Shown: piece after piece, positions 24,685-33,368 of the stretch | Layout of the letters: each line of letters opens with the position of its first letter | How positions within the stretch are numbered: position 1 is the stretch's first letter | NCBI GenBank assembly: GCA_902826215.1 | Contig: CADEDY010000003.1 | Location: 62,001 to 126,000, forward strand | Length of the DNA: 64,000 bases | Reading direction: 5' to 3' | Origin: an uncultured Bacteroidota bacterium | Lineage (GTDB): Bacteria > Bacteroidota > Bacteroidia > Flavobacteriales_F > PHOS-HE28 | Position numbers and translations under genes: made by a program | The notes under the pieces: generated by a model | The model's database searches: none | Told to the model about the DNA's origin: nothing | Seen by the model: only the letters and a program-made list of their open reading frames with translations

Positions 24685-25803
24685 TCAGCTCCCGAACATT
24701 TCCTTCACCCGCTCGAAGAAGCCCTTGTCCTTGGCAGTAGGCTTGGGTTGGAAGCCAGGGCTAGCGCGGAGCTTCTCCAACGCTGTTTTCTCCTCTTTGC
24801 TCAGGTCGGTCGGGGTCCAAACGGCTACATGAACGAAAAGGTCGCCCGTGCCGTGCGCATTGATGCTGGGAAGTCCCTTGGCCTTGAGGCGTAGGACATG
24901 GTTGCTCTGCGTGCCCGGCTCCACTTTGACCTTGGCCTTGCCGGATACCAAGGGAACTTCGAGGCTGGTACCAAGAGCGGCATCGACCATGCTGATGAAG
25001 ACCTCGTGGTGCAGGTTCTGACCGTCGCGACGCAGCTCCGGGTGCGCTTCTTCCTCTATGACCACCAGCAGGTCACCTGGAATTCCTCCAGCGGGGGCTT
25101 CGTTGCCCATGCCGCTGATGTTCACTTGCATGCCTTCTTCAACACCGGCCGGGATCCGGATGGGAACGATGACCTCCTCGCGTACCAAGCCATGCTCATC
25201 ACTTCCCGGGGCACGCTTGGTCACCGTTTGGCCCGAACCACCGCACGAGGGGCAGGTGGTAACGGTCTGCATTTGTCCAAGGAATGTACTCTGGACACGG
25301 CGTACTTGGCCGTTGCCGCCGCAGGTGGAGCACTTGCCATACTCGCTGCCCTTGCCACGGACCAACTTGGTCACCTTGATCTTCTTTTCGGCACCGTGGG
25401 CGACCTCTTCGAGGGTCATCTTCAACCGAACACGCAGGTTGCTGCCTTTCACGGTTCGGCCGCCACGCTGTTGGCCGAAACCACCGCTGAATCCACCTCC
25501 GAAGATGTCGCCGAACTGGGAGAAGATGTCCTCCATGTTCATGCCTCCACCATGGAATCCACCTCCGCCTCCGAATCCTCCCGGCGCGTTGTGGCCGAAG
25601 CGATCGTATTTCGCCTTCTTGTCGGTGTCGCTGAGGATCTCGTAGGCGCTCGCCGCCTCCTTGAACTTCTCCTCGGCGGCATGGTCACCGGGATTCTTGT
25701 CCGGGTGGAACTTGATCGCCAGTTTGCGATAAGCCTTCTTGATGTCCTCTGCGCTGGAATTGCGCGACACACCGAGGACTTCGTATGGGTCTCGTTTGCT
25801 CAT
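24685..25803 (-). CDS. dnaJ: Chaperone DnaJ with two instead of four zinc-finger motifs
   Basis: A 372-residue type I Hsp40 co-chaperone that stimulates the ATPase of DnaK. Seen: J-domain with H33-P34-D35, a Gly/Phe-rich linker (residues 74-110), a zinc region, and two C-terminal substrate-binding domains. The zinc region has only two CxxCGGxG motifs (C158/C161 and C184/C187). By alignment these are motifs 2 and 3, the zinc centre needed for DnaK cooperation. Motifs 1 and 4 are replaced by [10 protein letters not shown] and [11 protein letters not shown]. From memory, other Flavobacteriia share this form. It is 11 bases after grpE on the same strand. Confidence 0.97.
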   Translation of the reverse strand: MSKRDPYEVLGVSRNSSAEDIKKAYRKLAIKFHPDKNPGDHAAEEKFKEAASAYEILSDTDKKAKYDRFGHNAPGGFGGGGGFHGGGMNMEDIFSQFGDIFGGGFSGGFGQQRGGRTVKGSNLRVRLKMTLEEVAHGAEKKIKVTKLVRGKGSEYGKCSTCGGNGQVRRVQSTFLGQMQTVTTCPSCGGSGQTVTKRAPGSDEHGLVREEVIVPIRIPAGVEEGMQVNISGMGNEAPAGGIPGDLLVVIEEEAHPELRRDGQNLHHEVFISMVDAALGTSLEVPLVSGKAKVKVEPGTQSNHVLRLKAKGLPSINAHGTGDLFVHVAVWTPTDLSKEEKTALEKLRASPGFQPKPTAKDKGFFERVKEMFGS

Positions 25804-25814
25804 TCGCTGGGGCC

Positions 25815-26399
25815 TTACTCACCGACCACCACTTTGGCGTAACGGATCACCTTGTCGTGCAGGGTGTACCCGTTCTCCACCACATCCAACACCTTGCCCT
25901 TCAGGTCGTTCGAAGGAGCTGGCGCTTTGGTGATGGCTTCGTGCCGGTCCGTGTCGAACGGCTCGCCCTTGGAGTCCGGCATCATTTTCAGGCCTTGGGA
26001 GGCGAGCACATGTTGCATTTTCTGGTGGATCAATCGCATCCCTTCGCGAACGGCCTCCACGTCTTCCACTTGGTCGTTGTTGGCCACGGCGCGGTCCATA
26101 TCGTCGAGAGCGGGCAGCACAGCTTTCAACGTATTCTCACCTGCGAATTGAAGCAGGTCCAAACGCTCTTTCGTGGTCCGTTTCCGGAAATTGTCGAATT
26201 CGGCAAAGAGGCGGATGTGCTTGTCGTGGATCGCTGCATGCTCAGCCCGCAACAGGTCCAATTCAGCGCGCAACGTCTCAAGTTCGGACTGTTCACCTGC
26301 TGACGGGGTGTCAGCGTTGTCAGTGCTCGTCGCGTGCGGTGTAGGCCGTTCAGGCTGCTCAGTGGTAGCTCCTTCGTTCTTCACGGTTTCATTCTCCAT
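25815..26399 (-). CDS. grpE: Nucleotide exchange factor GrpE
   Basis: A 194-residue GrpE, which releases ADP from DnaK. Seen: an unstructured N-terminus rich in Glu, Thr and Asn, a long coiled coil ([20 protein letters not shown]), the hallmark [16 protein letters not shown], and the beta-domain with [10 protein letters not shown] and [25 protein letters not shown]. The start is uncertain: ATG at 26399 ([10 protein letters not shown]) is preceded by AAAAGGAAAA at SD-like distance, while ATG at 26447 would add 16 residues. Co-transcribed with dnaJ. Confidence 0.93.
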   Translation of the reverse strand: MENETVKNEGATTEQPERPTPHATSTDNADTPSAGEQSELETLRAELDLLRAEHAAIHDKHIRLFAEFDNFRKRTTKERLDLLQFAGENTLKAVLPALDDMDRAVANNDQVEDVEAVREGMRLIHQKMQHVLASQGLKMMPDSKGEPFDTDRHEAITKAPAPSNDLKGKVLDVVENGYTLHDKVIRYAKVVVGE

Positions 26400-26545
26400 G
26401 GTCGACTTTTCCTTTTCGGTTCGGCGGAACGGGTTCTTCAGGGCCATTGGTGTGGTCCGGCAGCTCATTCCGGCGCAGCCCCTTGGTCAATTTCGGTGCC
26501 ATGACGCAAAGGGCGGACACCTTGGCAGTTGACCACCGGAAAACG

Positions 26546-26573
26546 AAAAGCCCCTCCAAGGAAGGGGCCTTTC
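26546..26573 (-). terminator. Terminator of the TlpA-like gene
   Basis: On the minus strand, a 10-bp stem with one G-T pair (AAAGGCCCCT / AGGGGCTTTT), 7-base loop and T-rich tail CGTTTTCC, 22 bases past the stop codon. Confidence 0.75.
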
Positions 26574-26594
26574 GAAAAGGTGCTTTTCGTTCTC

Positions 26595-27158
26595 CTACAA
26601 GCTCTTCACGTGCTTGTCCAATTCTTGATGAAGGGCCATGCCACGGAGGTTCTTGGCGATGATGACGCCGTTGGGGTCCACCAAGAAGCTCATGGGGATC
26701 GAGTTGACACCGTACAATTGGGCTCCTTTGGATTGCCAGAACTGAAGATCGCTCACGTGGTATTTCCACAACAGACCGTCCTGCGCGATGGCCGCTTTCC
26801 ATGCGTCACGGCTGCGATCCAAGCTCACACTGTACACTTCGAATCCTTTGGCATCGTTGAATTTCGCCGTTGTATACTTCTTGTAGGCGGCAACCACGTT
26901 CGGGTTCTCGGCGCGGCAAGGGCGGCACCAACTGGCCCAGAAATCAATGAGCACGTACTTGCCCTTCAATTCGGAGAGCTTCAGCACCTTGGTGCTATCG
27001 GCGTTCATGAAAGCCAACTCGGGAGCCTTGTTGCCGATGTTCGTGCCGACCTGCAACTCGCCGGTAGGTGTGGCTGGGGAGCGGTCAGAGCGGCTGCTGA
27101 AGCCGTAAACCGCTAGCAAGGCGACGGCGGCAATGGTGGCGATGCGTGTCTTGGACAT
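26595..27158 (-). CDS. TlpA/ResA-like membrane-anchored thioredoxin
   Basis: A 187-residue thiol-disulfide oxidoreductase of the TlpA/AhpC-TSA group. An N-terminal hydrophobic anchor (ATIAAVALLAVYGF) places it in the periplasm. Seen: APELAFMNADSTKVLKLSELKGKYVLIDFW with the active site WASWCRPCR, the substrate loop GVNSIPMSFLVDPNGVII with cis-Pro, and the ending LRGMALHQELDKHV. It is likely to keep exported proteins or cytochrome c thiols reduced. The start at MSKTRIA is chosen because a near-consensus box (TACTTTTA on the minus strand) lies just upstream of it; an ATG six codons earlier is also possible. Confidence 0.88.
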   Translation of the reverse strand: MSKTRIATIAAVALLAVYGFSSRSDRSPATPTGELQVGTNIGNKAPELAFMNADSTKVLKLSELKGKYVLIDFWASWCRPCRAENPNVVAAYKKYTTAKFNDAKGFEVYSVSLDRSRDAWKAAIAQDGLLWKYHVSDLQFWQSKGAQLYGVNSIPMSFLVDPNGVIIAKNLRGMALHQELDKHVKSL

Positions 27159-27312
27159 GATGGTGCTGTATTCCATGGCGTAAAAGTAGGACGTTCGGTG
27201 AGCCTGCCACAAAGCGAATAACGTGCCGCGATCGGGAGGCTACTGGATCACGTTGTTCTGGTTCCACTTGGATGGGAGGTCGAGAACGCTGATCGACCCT
27301 GACGCATTGCGC

Positions 27313-28620
27313 TCAACCAACGCGCTCGATCTGTGCGCCCAATGCCCGAAGACGGGTATCGATGTTCTGATAGCCGCGGTCGATCTGCTCGATGTTGTCG
27401 ATGGTGCTGGTACCTTCGGCGCTCAGGGCAGCGATCAGCAAGGAAACCCCGGCACGGATATCCGGGCTCGTCATGCGTATGGCGCGCAATGGACTTTGGA
27501 AATCGTTGCCGATGACGAGGGCGCGGTGCGGGTCGCACAAGGTGATCTGCGCACCCATTTCAATGAGCTTATCCACGAAGAACAAACGGCTTTCGAACAT
27601 CTTCTGGTGCACCAGAACACTTCCCTTGGCTTGGATGGCCGTCACCAGCACGATACTGAGCAGGTCGGGCGTGAAGCCCGGCCAAGGGGCATCGCTCACG
27701 GTCATGTTGCTACCATCGATGAACTTGGTGATCGTATAATGCTCCTGGGCTGGCACGTGGAGGTCGTCGCCTTGTTGGACGACCGCGATACCCAGCTTGC
27801 GGAACACATCGGGGATCACGCCGAGGTGTTGGATCCCGACGTTCTTGATCGTGATCGCGCTGCGGGTCATGGCGGCCATGCCGATGAACGAACCGATCTC
27901 GATCATATCCGGCAGCATGGTGTGCTCTGTGCCACCCAGTTCCGTGACGCCGTCGATGTGGAGCAGGTTACTGCCGATCCCGGAGATCCGAGCGCCCATG
28001 CGCACGAGCATCTCACAAAGCTGTTGCAAATAGGGTTCGCATGCGGCGTTGAAGATCGTGGTGCGGCCTTCGGCGAGAACGGCGGCCATCACGATGTTGG
28101 CGGTTCCTGTCACGCTGGCTTCATCGAGCAGCATGTAAGCACCCTTCAGCCGTTTCGCTTCCGCTTTGAAGAATCCCTCCTTACTGTCGTATTTGATCTC
28201 CGCGCCCAGCTGCTCGAAGCCGATGAAGTGGGTGTCCAAACGTCGACGTCCGATCTTGTCGCCGCCTGGTGTGGGTATGTAGCCGCGTCCGAAGCGGGCC
28301 AGCGAGGGGCCGACGACCATCACGCTTCCACGCAGGCCACCGCCCAGCGTCTTGAATTCCGGTTTCAGGAAGAACTCGATGTCCACGTTCTTGGCCGTAA
28401 ACCGGTAACTGCCTGTCGCGAGATCCTCGACTTCCACGCCCATCTGGCGCAGTAGGTCGATCAGTTTGTTGACGTCAACGATGTCCGGCACATTGTGGAT
28501 CGTGACCGGCTCCGAAGTGAGCAGTACCGCACAGAGGATCTGCAATGCTTCGTTCTTGGCGCCCTGCGGCACCACTTCCCCCTTCAGTCGGCGGCCACCG
28601 ATGATCTTGAAACTTCCCAT
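27313..28620 (-). CDS. murA: UDP-N-acetylglucosamine 1-carboxyvinyltransferase, Cys-to-Asp type
   Basis: A 435-residue MurA, which moves enolpyruvate from PEP to UDP-GlcNAc in the first committed step of peptidoglycan synthesis. Seen: K22-N23 in QGAKNEALQ, RGSVMVVGPSLARFG, and the active-site loop TPGGDKIGRRRLDTH. The loop residue that is Cys115 in E. coli and is alkylated by fosfomycin is Asp121 here; this change gives natural fosfomycin resistance in Mycobacterium and Chlamydia. Further conserved blocks are LLDEASVTGTANIVMAA and SDAPWPGFTPDL. The start is MGSFKIIGG. DUF4290 is the upstream neighbour, as in related genomes. Confidence 0.97.
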   Translation of the reverse strand: MGSFKIIGGRRLKGEVVPQGAKNEALQILCAVLLTSEPVTIHNVPDIVDVNKLIDLLRQMGVEVEDLATGSYRFTAKNVDIEFFLKPEFKTLGGGLRGSVMVVGPSLARFGRGYIPTPGGDKIGRRRLDTHFIGFEQLGAEIKYDSKEGFFKAEAKRLKGAYMLLDEASVTGTANIVMAAVLAEGRTTIFNAACEPYLQQLCEMLVRMGARISGIGSNLLHIDGVTELGGTEHTMLPDMIEIGSFIGMAAMTRSAITIKNVGIQHLGVIPDVFRKLGIAVVQQGDDLHVPAQEHYTITKFIDGSNMTVSDAPWPGFTPDLLSIVLVTAIQAKGSVLVHQKMFESRLFFVDKLIEMGAQITLCDPHRALVIGNDFQSPLRAIRMTSPDIRAGVSLLIAALSAEGTSTIDNIEQIDRGYQNIDTRLRALGAQIERVG

Positions 28621-28803
28621 GCTGCGAAGCAAATGTCCACAGCGCAGCAAATGCGGTTCGTATCTGCTACTGTTTCAACAGTTGGGTGTCACCTATTGCG
28701 AACAGTAGGCTGATCCAGGGGCAAGTGGTCGCTGTACAGAACAATGAAGAGGAAACGCCCAACGGCCAATTGGCCACTCTCGACACACAACTTGGAACCA
28801 GGC

Positions 28804-29484
28804 TCAGTATCGCTTCTTCCGGTTGCGGTTCCGCTTCTTTCCACCGCCGCTGCCGCTACCATTGTTATTGTAACGTTTACGGGTATCGATCTCGTTTCGC
28901 GGGCCGATCTGTTGGGTGCGGAGCAGGTCTGCCGTATGTGCGAGCTGCACATCTTCCTTCACCTTCAACTTGCCCTTGCTCATCTCGCCGAGGTCCTTCA
29001 GGATCACTGGGTCAGGAACGGTGTCGCGGTTCCAAACGAGGAATTGCTTCTTCATCTGGTTGGCGATGACCATGGTATAGGCCTCGCGGGTCTCACTGGC
29101 TTCCATTTCCGCACACTGCGTGATCATTCGCTGTACGAGTTTACCGTAGTGACCATAGCGGATCTTGTCCTGCGGGTATGGCACACGTTGCGGCTTGCTC
29201 TCCAATTCTTCTGGTGTGGGTTTCGGGAAGGGGCCGTCCACATCCAGCTTGAATTCGCTCATGATGTAGAGGTGGTCCCAAAGCGTGCGCTCGAAATTGT
29301 CGCTGTTGCGCAACTGCGGATTCAACCTGCCGATCACTTGGATGATGGCCTTGGCAGTCCGGGTACGTTGATCGCGGTCCTCTACTTCCAAGCAATGTTC
29401 GACCATGCGTTGCACATGGCGGCCATATTCGGGAATGATCAAGTGTGGACGGCTGGTATTGTAGTCGAATGCGGCGGTGCTCAT
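28804..29484 (-). CDS. DUF4290 family protein
   Basis: A 226-residue cytosolic protein of the DUF4290 family, which is found in Bacteroidota and typically sits next to murA. Seen: FDYNTSRPHLIIPEYGRHVQ at the start, the helical core YGKLVQRMITQC and NQMKKQFLVWNRD, and a low-complexity basic tail (NNNGSGSGGGKKRNRNRKKRY), which would bind nucleic acid or acidic surfaces. The start MSTAAFDYNT is chosen because a -7 box at 29557-29564 lies upstream; the longer frame is open by 34 residues. 183 bases separate it from murA and contain no clear terminator. Confidence 0.88.
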   Translation of the reverse strand: MSTAAFDYNTSRPHLIIPEYGRHVQRMVEHCLEVEDRDQRTRTAKAIIQVIGRLNPQLRNSDNFERTLWDHLYIMSEFKLDVDGPFPKPTPEELESKPQRVPYPQDKIRYGHYGKLVQRMITQCAEMEASETREAYTMVIANQMKKQFLVWNRDTVPDPVILKDLGEMSKGKLKVKEDVQLAHTADLLRTQQIGPRNEIDTRKRYNNNGSGSGGGKKRNRNRKKRY

Positions 29485-29556
29485 GGGAGCTGGGATAAGG
29501 AATGCGCGGGGTGAGCTTGAAGGCCATCCAATTGCTACTGGCCGCTCAGGAATGCT

Positions 29557-29564
29557 CAAATGTA
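29557..29564 (-). promoter_or_regulatory. Bacteroidota -7 box (TACATTTG, minus strand) of the DUF4290-murA pair
   Basis: An exact TAnnTTTG match on the minus strand, about 72 bases before the DUF4290 start. The -33 element is weak. Confidence 0.45.
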
Positions 29565-29592
29565 GGGGATGCTCCGTAACCAGCACCTCTGG

Positions 29593-30147
29593 TCAACCTC
29601 CGTTCTGGTAGGTCTCCACCCAATTCGGGTCCTGCATGTCGCGCAGCAGGCGGAAGGCATCTTTTCCGAAGTACGGGCCACGCCAGTCCTCGTATTCCGG
29701 CGGTCTATAGAATTGAAGGATGACCTGTTGGCGCTCGCTCGGTCGGAATTCTTCGGCGGCCCATCCGATCCCGGGCTGTGCCCCCATGCCGGTCTTGTAG
29801 CGCAGTTTCCAGATGTCCAATAGCGGAGAACACTCCAAGTTCGCTTCAATGGCACCGTTCGAAGCCCAGACCCCGCAATCCCGGATCCCATATTCATCGA
29901 AAAGGTCGATGCTCTCCAAATTGGCCTTGCTCTCCATCAGCCCACTGGCCTGTAGCACGAAGAAGTTGGTCCGCATCGGAATGCTTCCGAGCACGACGCC
30001 ATCCTTCACGTGGTAGATGAACAGAGCATGCAGTTCACCTTGTGCGGTGGGGTTCAGGCTGAAGCCGAATTCGTATCGGGCCTGACCATTCGAATTCGAG
30101 CCGACGGAAAGTGCGGTACAGAAAAGCCAGAACGCAGGAGAGCGCAT
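29593..30147 (-). CDS. Secreted protein, tandem paralogue B, function unknown
   Basis: A 184-residue exported protein. The signal peptide (SPAFWLFCTALSVGSNSNGQA) is followed by a single domain starting YEFGFSLN and ending in a conserved block QQVILQFYRP...GPYFGKDAFRLLRDMQDPNW. Two Cys (RDCG and LECS) are at the same places as in the neighbour at 30198, so a disulfide is likely. The two proteins are clearly homologous along their full length. I recognise no family. The start MRSPAFWLF was chosen at the signal peptide; it lies 50 bases after the stop of the paralogue. Confidence 0.75.
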   Translation of the reverse strand: MRSPAFWLFCTALSVGSNSNGQARYEFGFSLNPTAQGELHALFIYHVKDGVVLGSIPMRTNFFVLQASGLMESKANLESIDLFDEYGIRDCGVWASNGAIEANLECSPLLDIWKLRYKTGMGAQPGIGWAAEEFRPSERQQVILQFYRPPEYEDWRGPYFGKDAFRLLRDMQDPNWVETYQNGG

Positions 30148-30197
30148 GACGTGCTTGAACGCGGATCCACCGGAGATGGTTCCTTGCACAGCGATCC

Positions 30198-30767
30198 TCA
30201 CCTGCCGTCGCGATAGGTGCTTACCCAAGCCGGGTCCTGGATGTCACGCAAGAGCAGGAAGGCTTGCTTTCCGAAGTAGGGCCCGAGCCAATGGTCGTTC
30301 TGTGGAGAGCGGTAGGCTTGCAGAATGATCTGTTGGCGTACCCCCGGTTCGTTCATGTGCTGTGCCCAGCCGGATGTGCCGGTCCCACTGGTCGCACCTC
30401 CGTAGCGAAGTTTCCATACATCGGCCAACGGGTCGCACTCATAGTGGATGGATCGGTCGATCGTGTCTCGTTGAGCCTCGCAATTCGGCACGAGGTAGTG
30501 TTCAAAAAGATCAACTCCTTCGGGGTTGGCTCTGCTCGTTTCCAGGCCAGCCGCTTGCATCACGAATGATCTCTCGGAGATCGCAGTGCTTTCCAAGACC
30601 TGACCATCAAGCACTTTGTAGATGAACAGGGTATACAATTGGCCCTCGGTGCTCGTTTGGCTCAGGCTGAATCCGAATTCGTAGGTGGCCAGCGCTGGAG
30701 GTGGTTCGTTGGCCCGTGCAGCGGTGGAGCAGAATAACGAATGGAACAGGACCGGAAGCAACAGCAT
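30198..30767 (-). CDS. Secreted protein, tandem paralogue A, function unknown
   Basis: A 189-residue exported protein with a signal peptide (LLLPVLFHSLFCSTAARA), homologous to the downstream gene at 29593. Shared blocks are YEFGFSL, LFIYKVLDGQVLES, DLFEHY, the Cys in PNCE and YECD, DVWKLRY, QQIILQAYR and GPYFGKQAFLLLRDIQDPAWV. It lies 45 bases downstream of the helicase gene's stop codon, on the same strand. No known family is recognised; it may be restricted to close relatives. Confidence 0.75.
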   Translation of the reverse strand: MLLLPVLFHSLFCSTAARANEPPPALATYEFGFSLSQTSTEGQLYTLFIYKVLDGQVLESTAISERSFVMQAAGLETSRANPEGVDLFEHYLVPNCEAQRDTIDRSIHYECDPLADVWKLRYGGATSGTGTSGWAQHMNEPGVRQQIILQAYRSPQNDHWLGPYFGKQAFLLLRDIQDPAWVSTYRDGR

Positions 30768-30812
30768 CGCACGCCTCGGACCAAGAACTGTACCGCAGCA
30801 CTTCAGCGTATC

Positions 30813-33239
30813 TCACCCCTCGACCACCGTCAACTTCGCGAAGCGCAACAGCAATTGTTTCTGTCCGACAGCAGGGAAGAACACCGTTGCCTTCAGGTCC
30901 GGCGCGTTGCCCTCCATTTTCAGCACTTTGCCTTTGCCGAAGCGCTCGTGCTCCACGGTCATGCCTTCTTGCAGGTCCGGGGTAACGCCACCCAAGGTGT
31001 GCGTGGCTTCCAAGGGCTTGCCTGCTGTGGAAATGCGTTTGAGGTTGCCCGGCTTGGCGGTCGGCTTGGGGGCAGCATCGCTCCGCTTTTGTAATGGTGC
31101 GGCGCTCTTGCCGATGCTGGGTGCACTACGTTCGCGACCGTAAACAGGTTTTGAAGACGTGCGCTCATCCGCCGGACGATCGGCCGTGCGCGGCTGGCGG
31201 GCCCATGCAGGTGTTCCGGGCCGTTCGTAGTGGCCACTACTGAACGCACCGCGTTCGTTCTGGGCGGGGAGTTCCAAGTATTTCGCATCGATCTCCTCGA
31301 TGAAACGGCTGGGCTCGCTGGCCGTGAGGTTTCCCCATTTGTACCGGCTAACCGCGTAGCTCAGCGTAGCGCGTATCTCCGCCCTGGTGATCGCCACGTA
31401 GAACAGGCGTCGTTCTTCTTCCAGATCGGCGCGACTTTGCACGCTCATCAGGTTCGGGAAGAGGTCCTCCTCCAAACCCACCACGTGCACGTACGGGAAT
31501 TCCAGACCCTTGGAACTGTGGATCGTCATCAGGCTCACCCGGTCCTGATCGTTGGGGTCATCGGTCTTGTCGGCATCGGTGAGCAAGGCGACATCAATGA
31601 GGAAATCGCTCAAGGTTCGCGGCAGGTCGGTCCCTTCCGTATCGCGGTCACTGAACTCCTTCATCCCGGCCAGCAGTTCCTGGATGTTCTCGTATCGGCT
31701 CACCCCTTCCGGTGTCTTGTCCACGAAGAGTTCTTTCAGGAGTCCGCTCTTCTGTGCAATGTGTTCGCCCAATGCATGCGCGGTATGCGCGGAAAGCATC
31801 GTGCGGAAGCTCTCGATCATGGTCACGAAATCGCCCAAGGCTCTTCGCGTACCGCCATGCACCTCGATCTGGTCCGGGTGCTTCTGGATCACATCCCAAA
31901 TGCTCATTTCCAGTCGCGCTGCGGTCACCAACAGCTTCTCGATCGTCGTTTGCCCGATCCCGCGCACCGGGAAGTTGATGACCCGTTTCAGAGCTTCTTC
32001 ATCGTTGGGATTGCATACCAAGCGGAAGTAACTGATCAGGTCCTTGATCTCCTTGCGTTGGTAGAAACTGAGGCCGCCATAGATGCGGTAGGGGATGTTC
32101 ATCTTCCGCAGGGCTTCCTCCATGCTGCGGCTCTGGGCATTGGTGCGGTACAAAATGGCGAATCCCTTGTTCGGCACCTGGTTCTGCATCTTGGTCTCGA
32201 AGATGCTGTAGGCTACGAAGTGTCCTTCCTCATTGTCCGTTAGGGAGCGGTGCACACGGATCTTCTCGCCCTCGATGTTCTCCGTCCAAATGGTCTTCTT
32301 GATCTGGTCCTTGTTCTTCTCGATCAAGGAATTCGCCGCACCAACAATGGTCTTGGTGCTGCGGTAGTTCTGCTCCAGTTTGAAGATCTTGTGGTCCGGA
32401 TAGTCGTTCCGGAAATTGAGGATGTTCTGGATGTTCGCACCGCGGAAGGAATAGATGCTCTGGCTATCATCGCCCACCACCGTAACGTTCTCGTGGCGCG
32501 CGGCCAAGGTCTTGACGATGTTGTACTGGGCCATGTTGGTGTCCTGGTACTCGTCCACCAACAAGTATTGGAACCGGTTCTGGTACTTCAGCATCACCTC
32601 CGGATGGTCGCGGAAAAGGATGTTCGTGTTGAAGAGCAGGTCGTCGAAATCCATGGCCCCAGCGCGGAAGCACTTTTCCGCGTAGGCTTTATAGATCATG
32701 CCCATGTGCTCGCGCCCTACGGCCGCGTCACCAGCCATCAGTTCGGTGTTCGCTAGGTATTCTATCGGCCCGATGAGGTTGTTCTTGGCGATGCTGATCC
32801 GGCCGTGAACTTGGTTCGGCTTGTACAGCTTGTCGTCGAGCTTCCATTCCTTCACGATCCCTTTGATCACGCTTCGGCTGTCATCGGTGTCGTAGATCGT
32901 GAAATCCTTCGGGTAGCCGATCTTGTCCGCTTCTGCGCGTAGGATGCGCGCGAACACACTGTGGAAGGTACCCATCCAGAGGTTGCGCGCTTCGGTGCTC
33001 AAGCCGGGTATCTCCCCGAGCAGCTTGGCGATCCGCTCCTTCATCTCCTTCGCCGCCTTGTTGGTGAAGGTGAGCGCGAGGATGCGGAAAGGGTCAACGC
33101 CCTTGGTCATCAAGTGCGCGATCCGCACCGTGAGCACTTTGGTCTTGCCACTGCCCGCCCCGGCGATCACCATGGTGGGGCCATCGGTGGCTTCCACGGC
33201 GGAGAGTTGGGCTGGGTTGAGGCCGTTGAGGTGGTCCAT
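30813..33239 (-). CDS. UvrD/PcrA-type 3'-5' DNA helicase
   Basis: An 808-residue superfamily 1A helicase. Seen: N-terminal Q motif LNPAQLSAVEA, Walker A GAGSGKT (27-33), motif Ia ALTFTNKAAKEM, motif II LLVDEYQDTN, motif III VVGDDSQSIYSFRGA, motif IV QNYRST, motif V TIHSSKGLEFPYVHVVGLEE and motif VI ERRLFYVAITRA. A basic, Pro/Ser-rich linker leads to a small C-terminal beta-domain (GMTVEHERFGKGKVL), the Tudor-like part that contacts RNA polymerase in PcrA. It acts in nucleotide excision repair and replication-transcription conflict removal. A near-consensus -7 box (TACCTTTA) is at 33248-33255 on the minus strand. Confidence 0.95.
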   Translation of the reverse strand: MDHLNGLNPAQLSAVEATDGPTMVIAGAGSGKTKVLTVRIAHLMTKGVDPFRILALTFTNKAAKEMKERIAKLLGEIPGLSTEARNLWMGTFHSVFARILRAEADKIGYPKDFTIYDTDDSRSVIKGIVKEWKLDDKLYKPNQVHGRISIAKNNLIGPIEYLANTELMAGDAAVGREHMGMIYKAYAEKCFRAGAMDFDDLLFNTNILFRDHPEVMLKYQNRFQYLLVDEYQDTNMAQYNIVKTLAARHENVTVVGDDSQSIYSFRGANIQNILNFRNDYPDHKIFKLEQNYRSTKTIVGAANSLIEKNKDQIKKTIWTENIEGEKIRVHRSLTDNEEGHFVAYSIFETKMQNQVPNKGFAILYRTNAQSRSMEEALRKMNIPYRIYGGLSFYQRKEIKDLISYFRLVCNPNDEEALKRVINFPVRGIGQTTIEKLLVTAARLEMSIWDVIQKHPDQIEVHGGTRRALGDFVTMIESFRTMLSAHTAHALGEHIAQKSGLLKELFVDKTPEGVSRYENIQELLAGMKEFSDRDTEGTDLPRTLSDFLIDVALLTDADKTDDPNDQDRVSLMTIHSSKGLEFPYVHVVGLEEDLFPNLMSVQSRADLEEERRLFYVAITRAEIRATLSYAVSRYKWGNLTASEPSRFIEEIDAKYLELPAQNERGAFSSGHYERPGTPAWARQPRTADRPADERTSSKPVYGRERSAPSIGKSAAPLQKRSDAAPKPTAKPGNLKRISTAGKPLEATHTLGGVTPDLQEGMTVEHERFGKGKVLKMEGNAPDLKATVFFPAVGQKQLLLRFAKLTVVEG

Positions 33240-33368
33240 ACGGTGGCTAAAGGTAGGCTTGCAGTGTAGCGCAGATGTCGCCGAAGTTTTCGACGATCCG
33301 CAGAACGCGCTCCGAAGGATCCTTCATCCAAGGCTAGCCGGGGATCGGCTCTGCTCCTATGGAAAAGA

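Noticed and set aside
27223-28455. 410-residue open frame antisense to murA
   Set aside because: A by-product of high G+C coding on the opposite strand; murA is complete and conserved.
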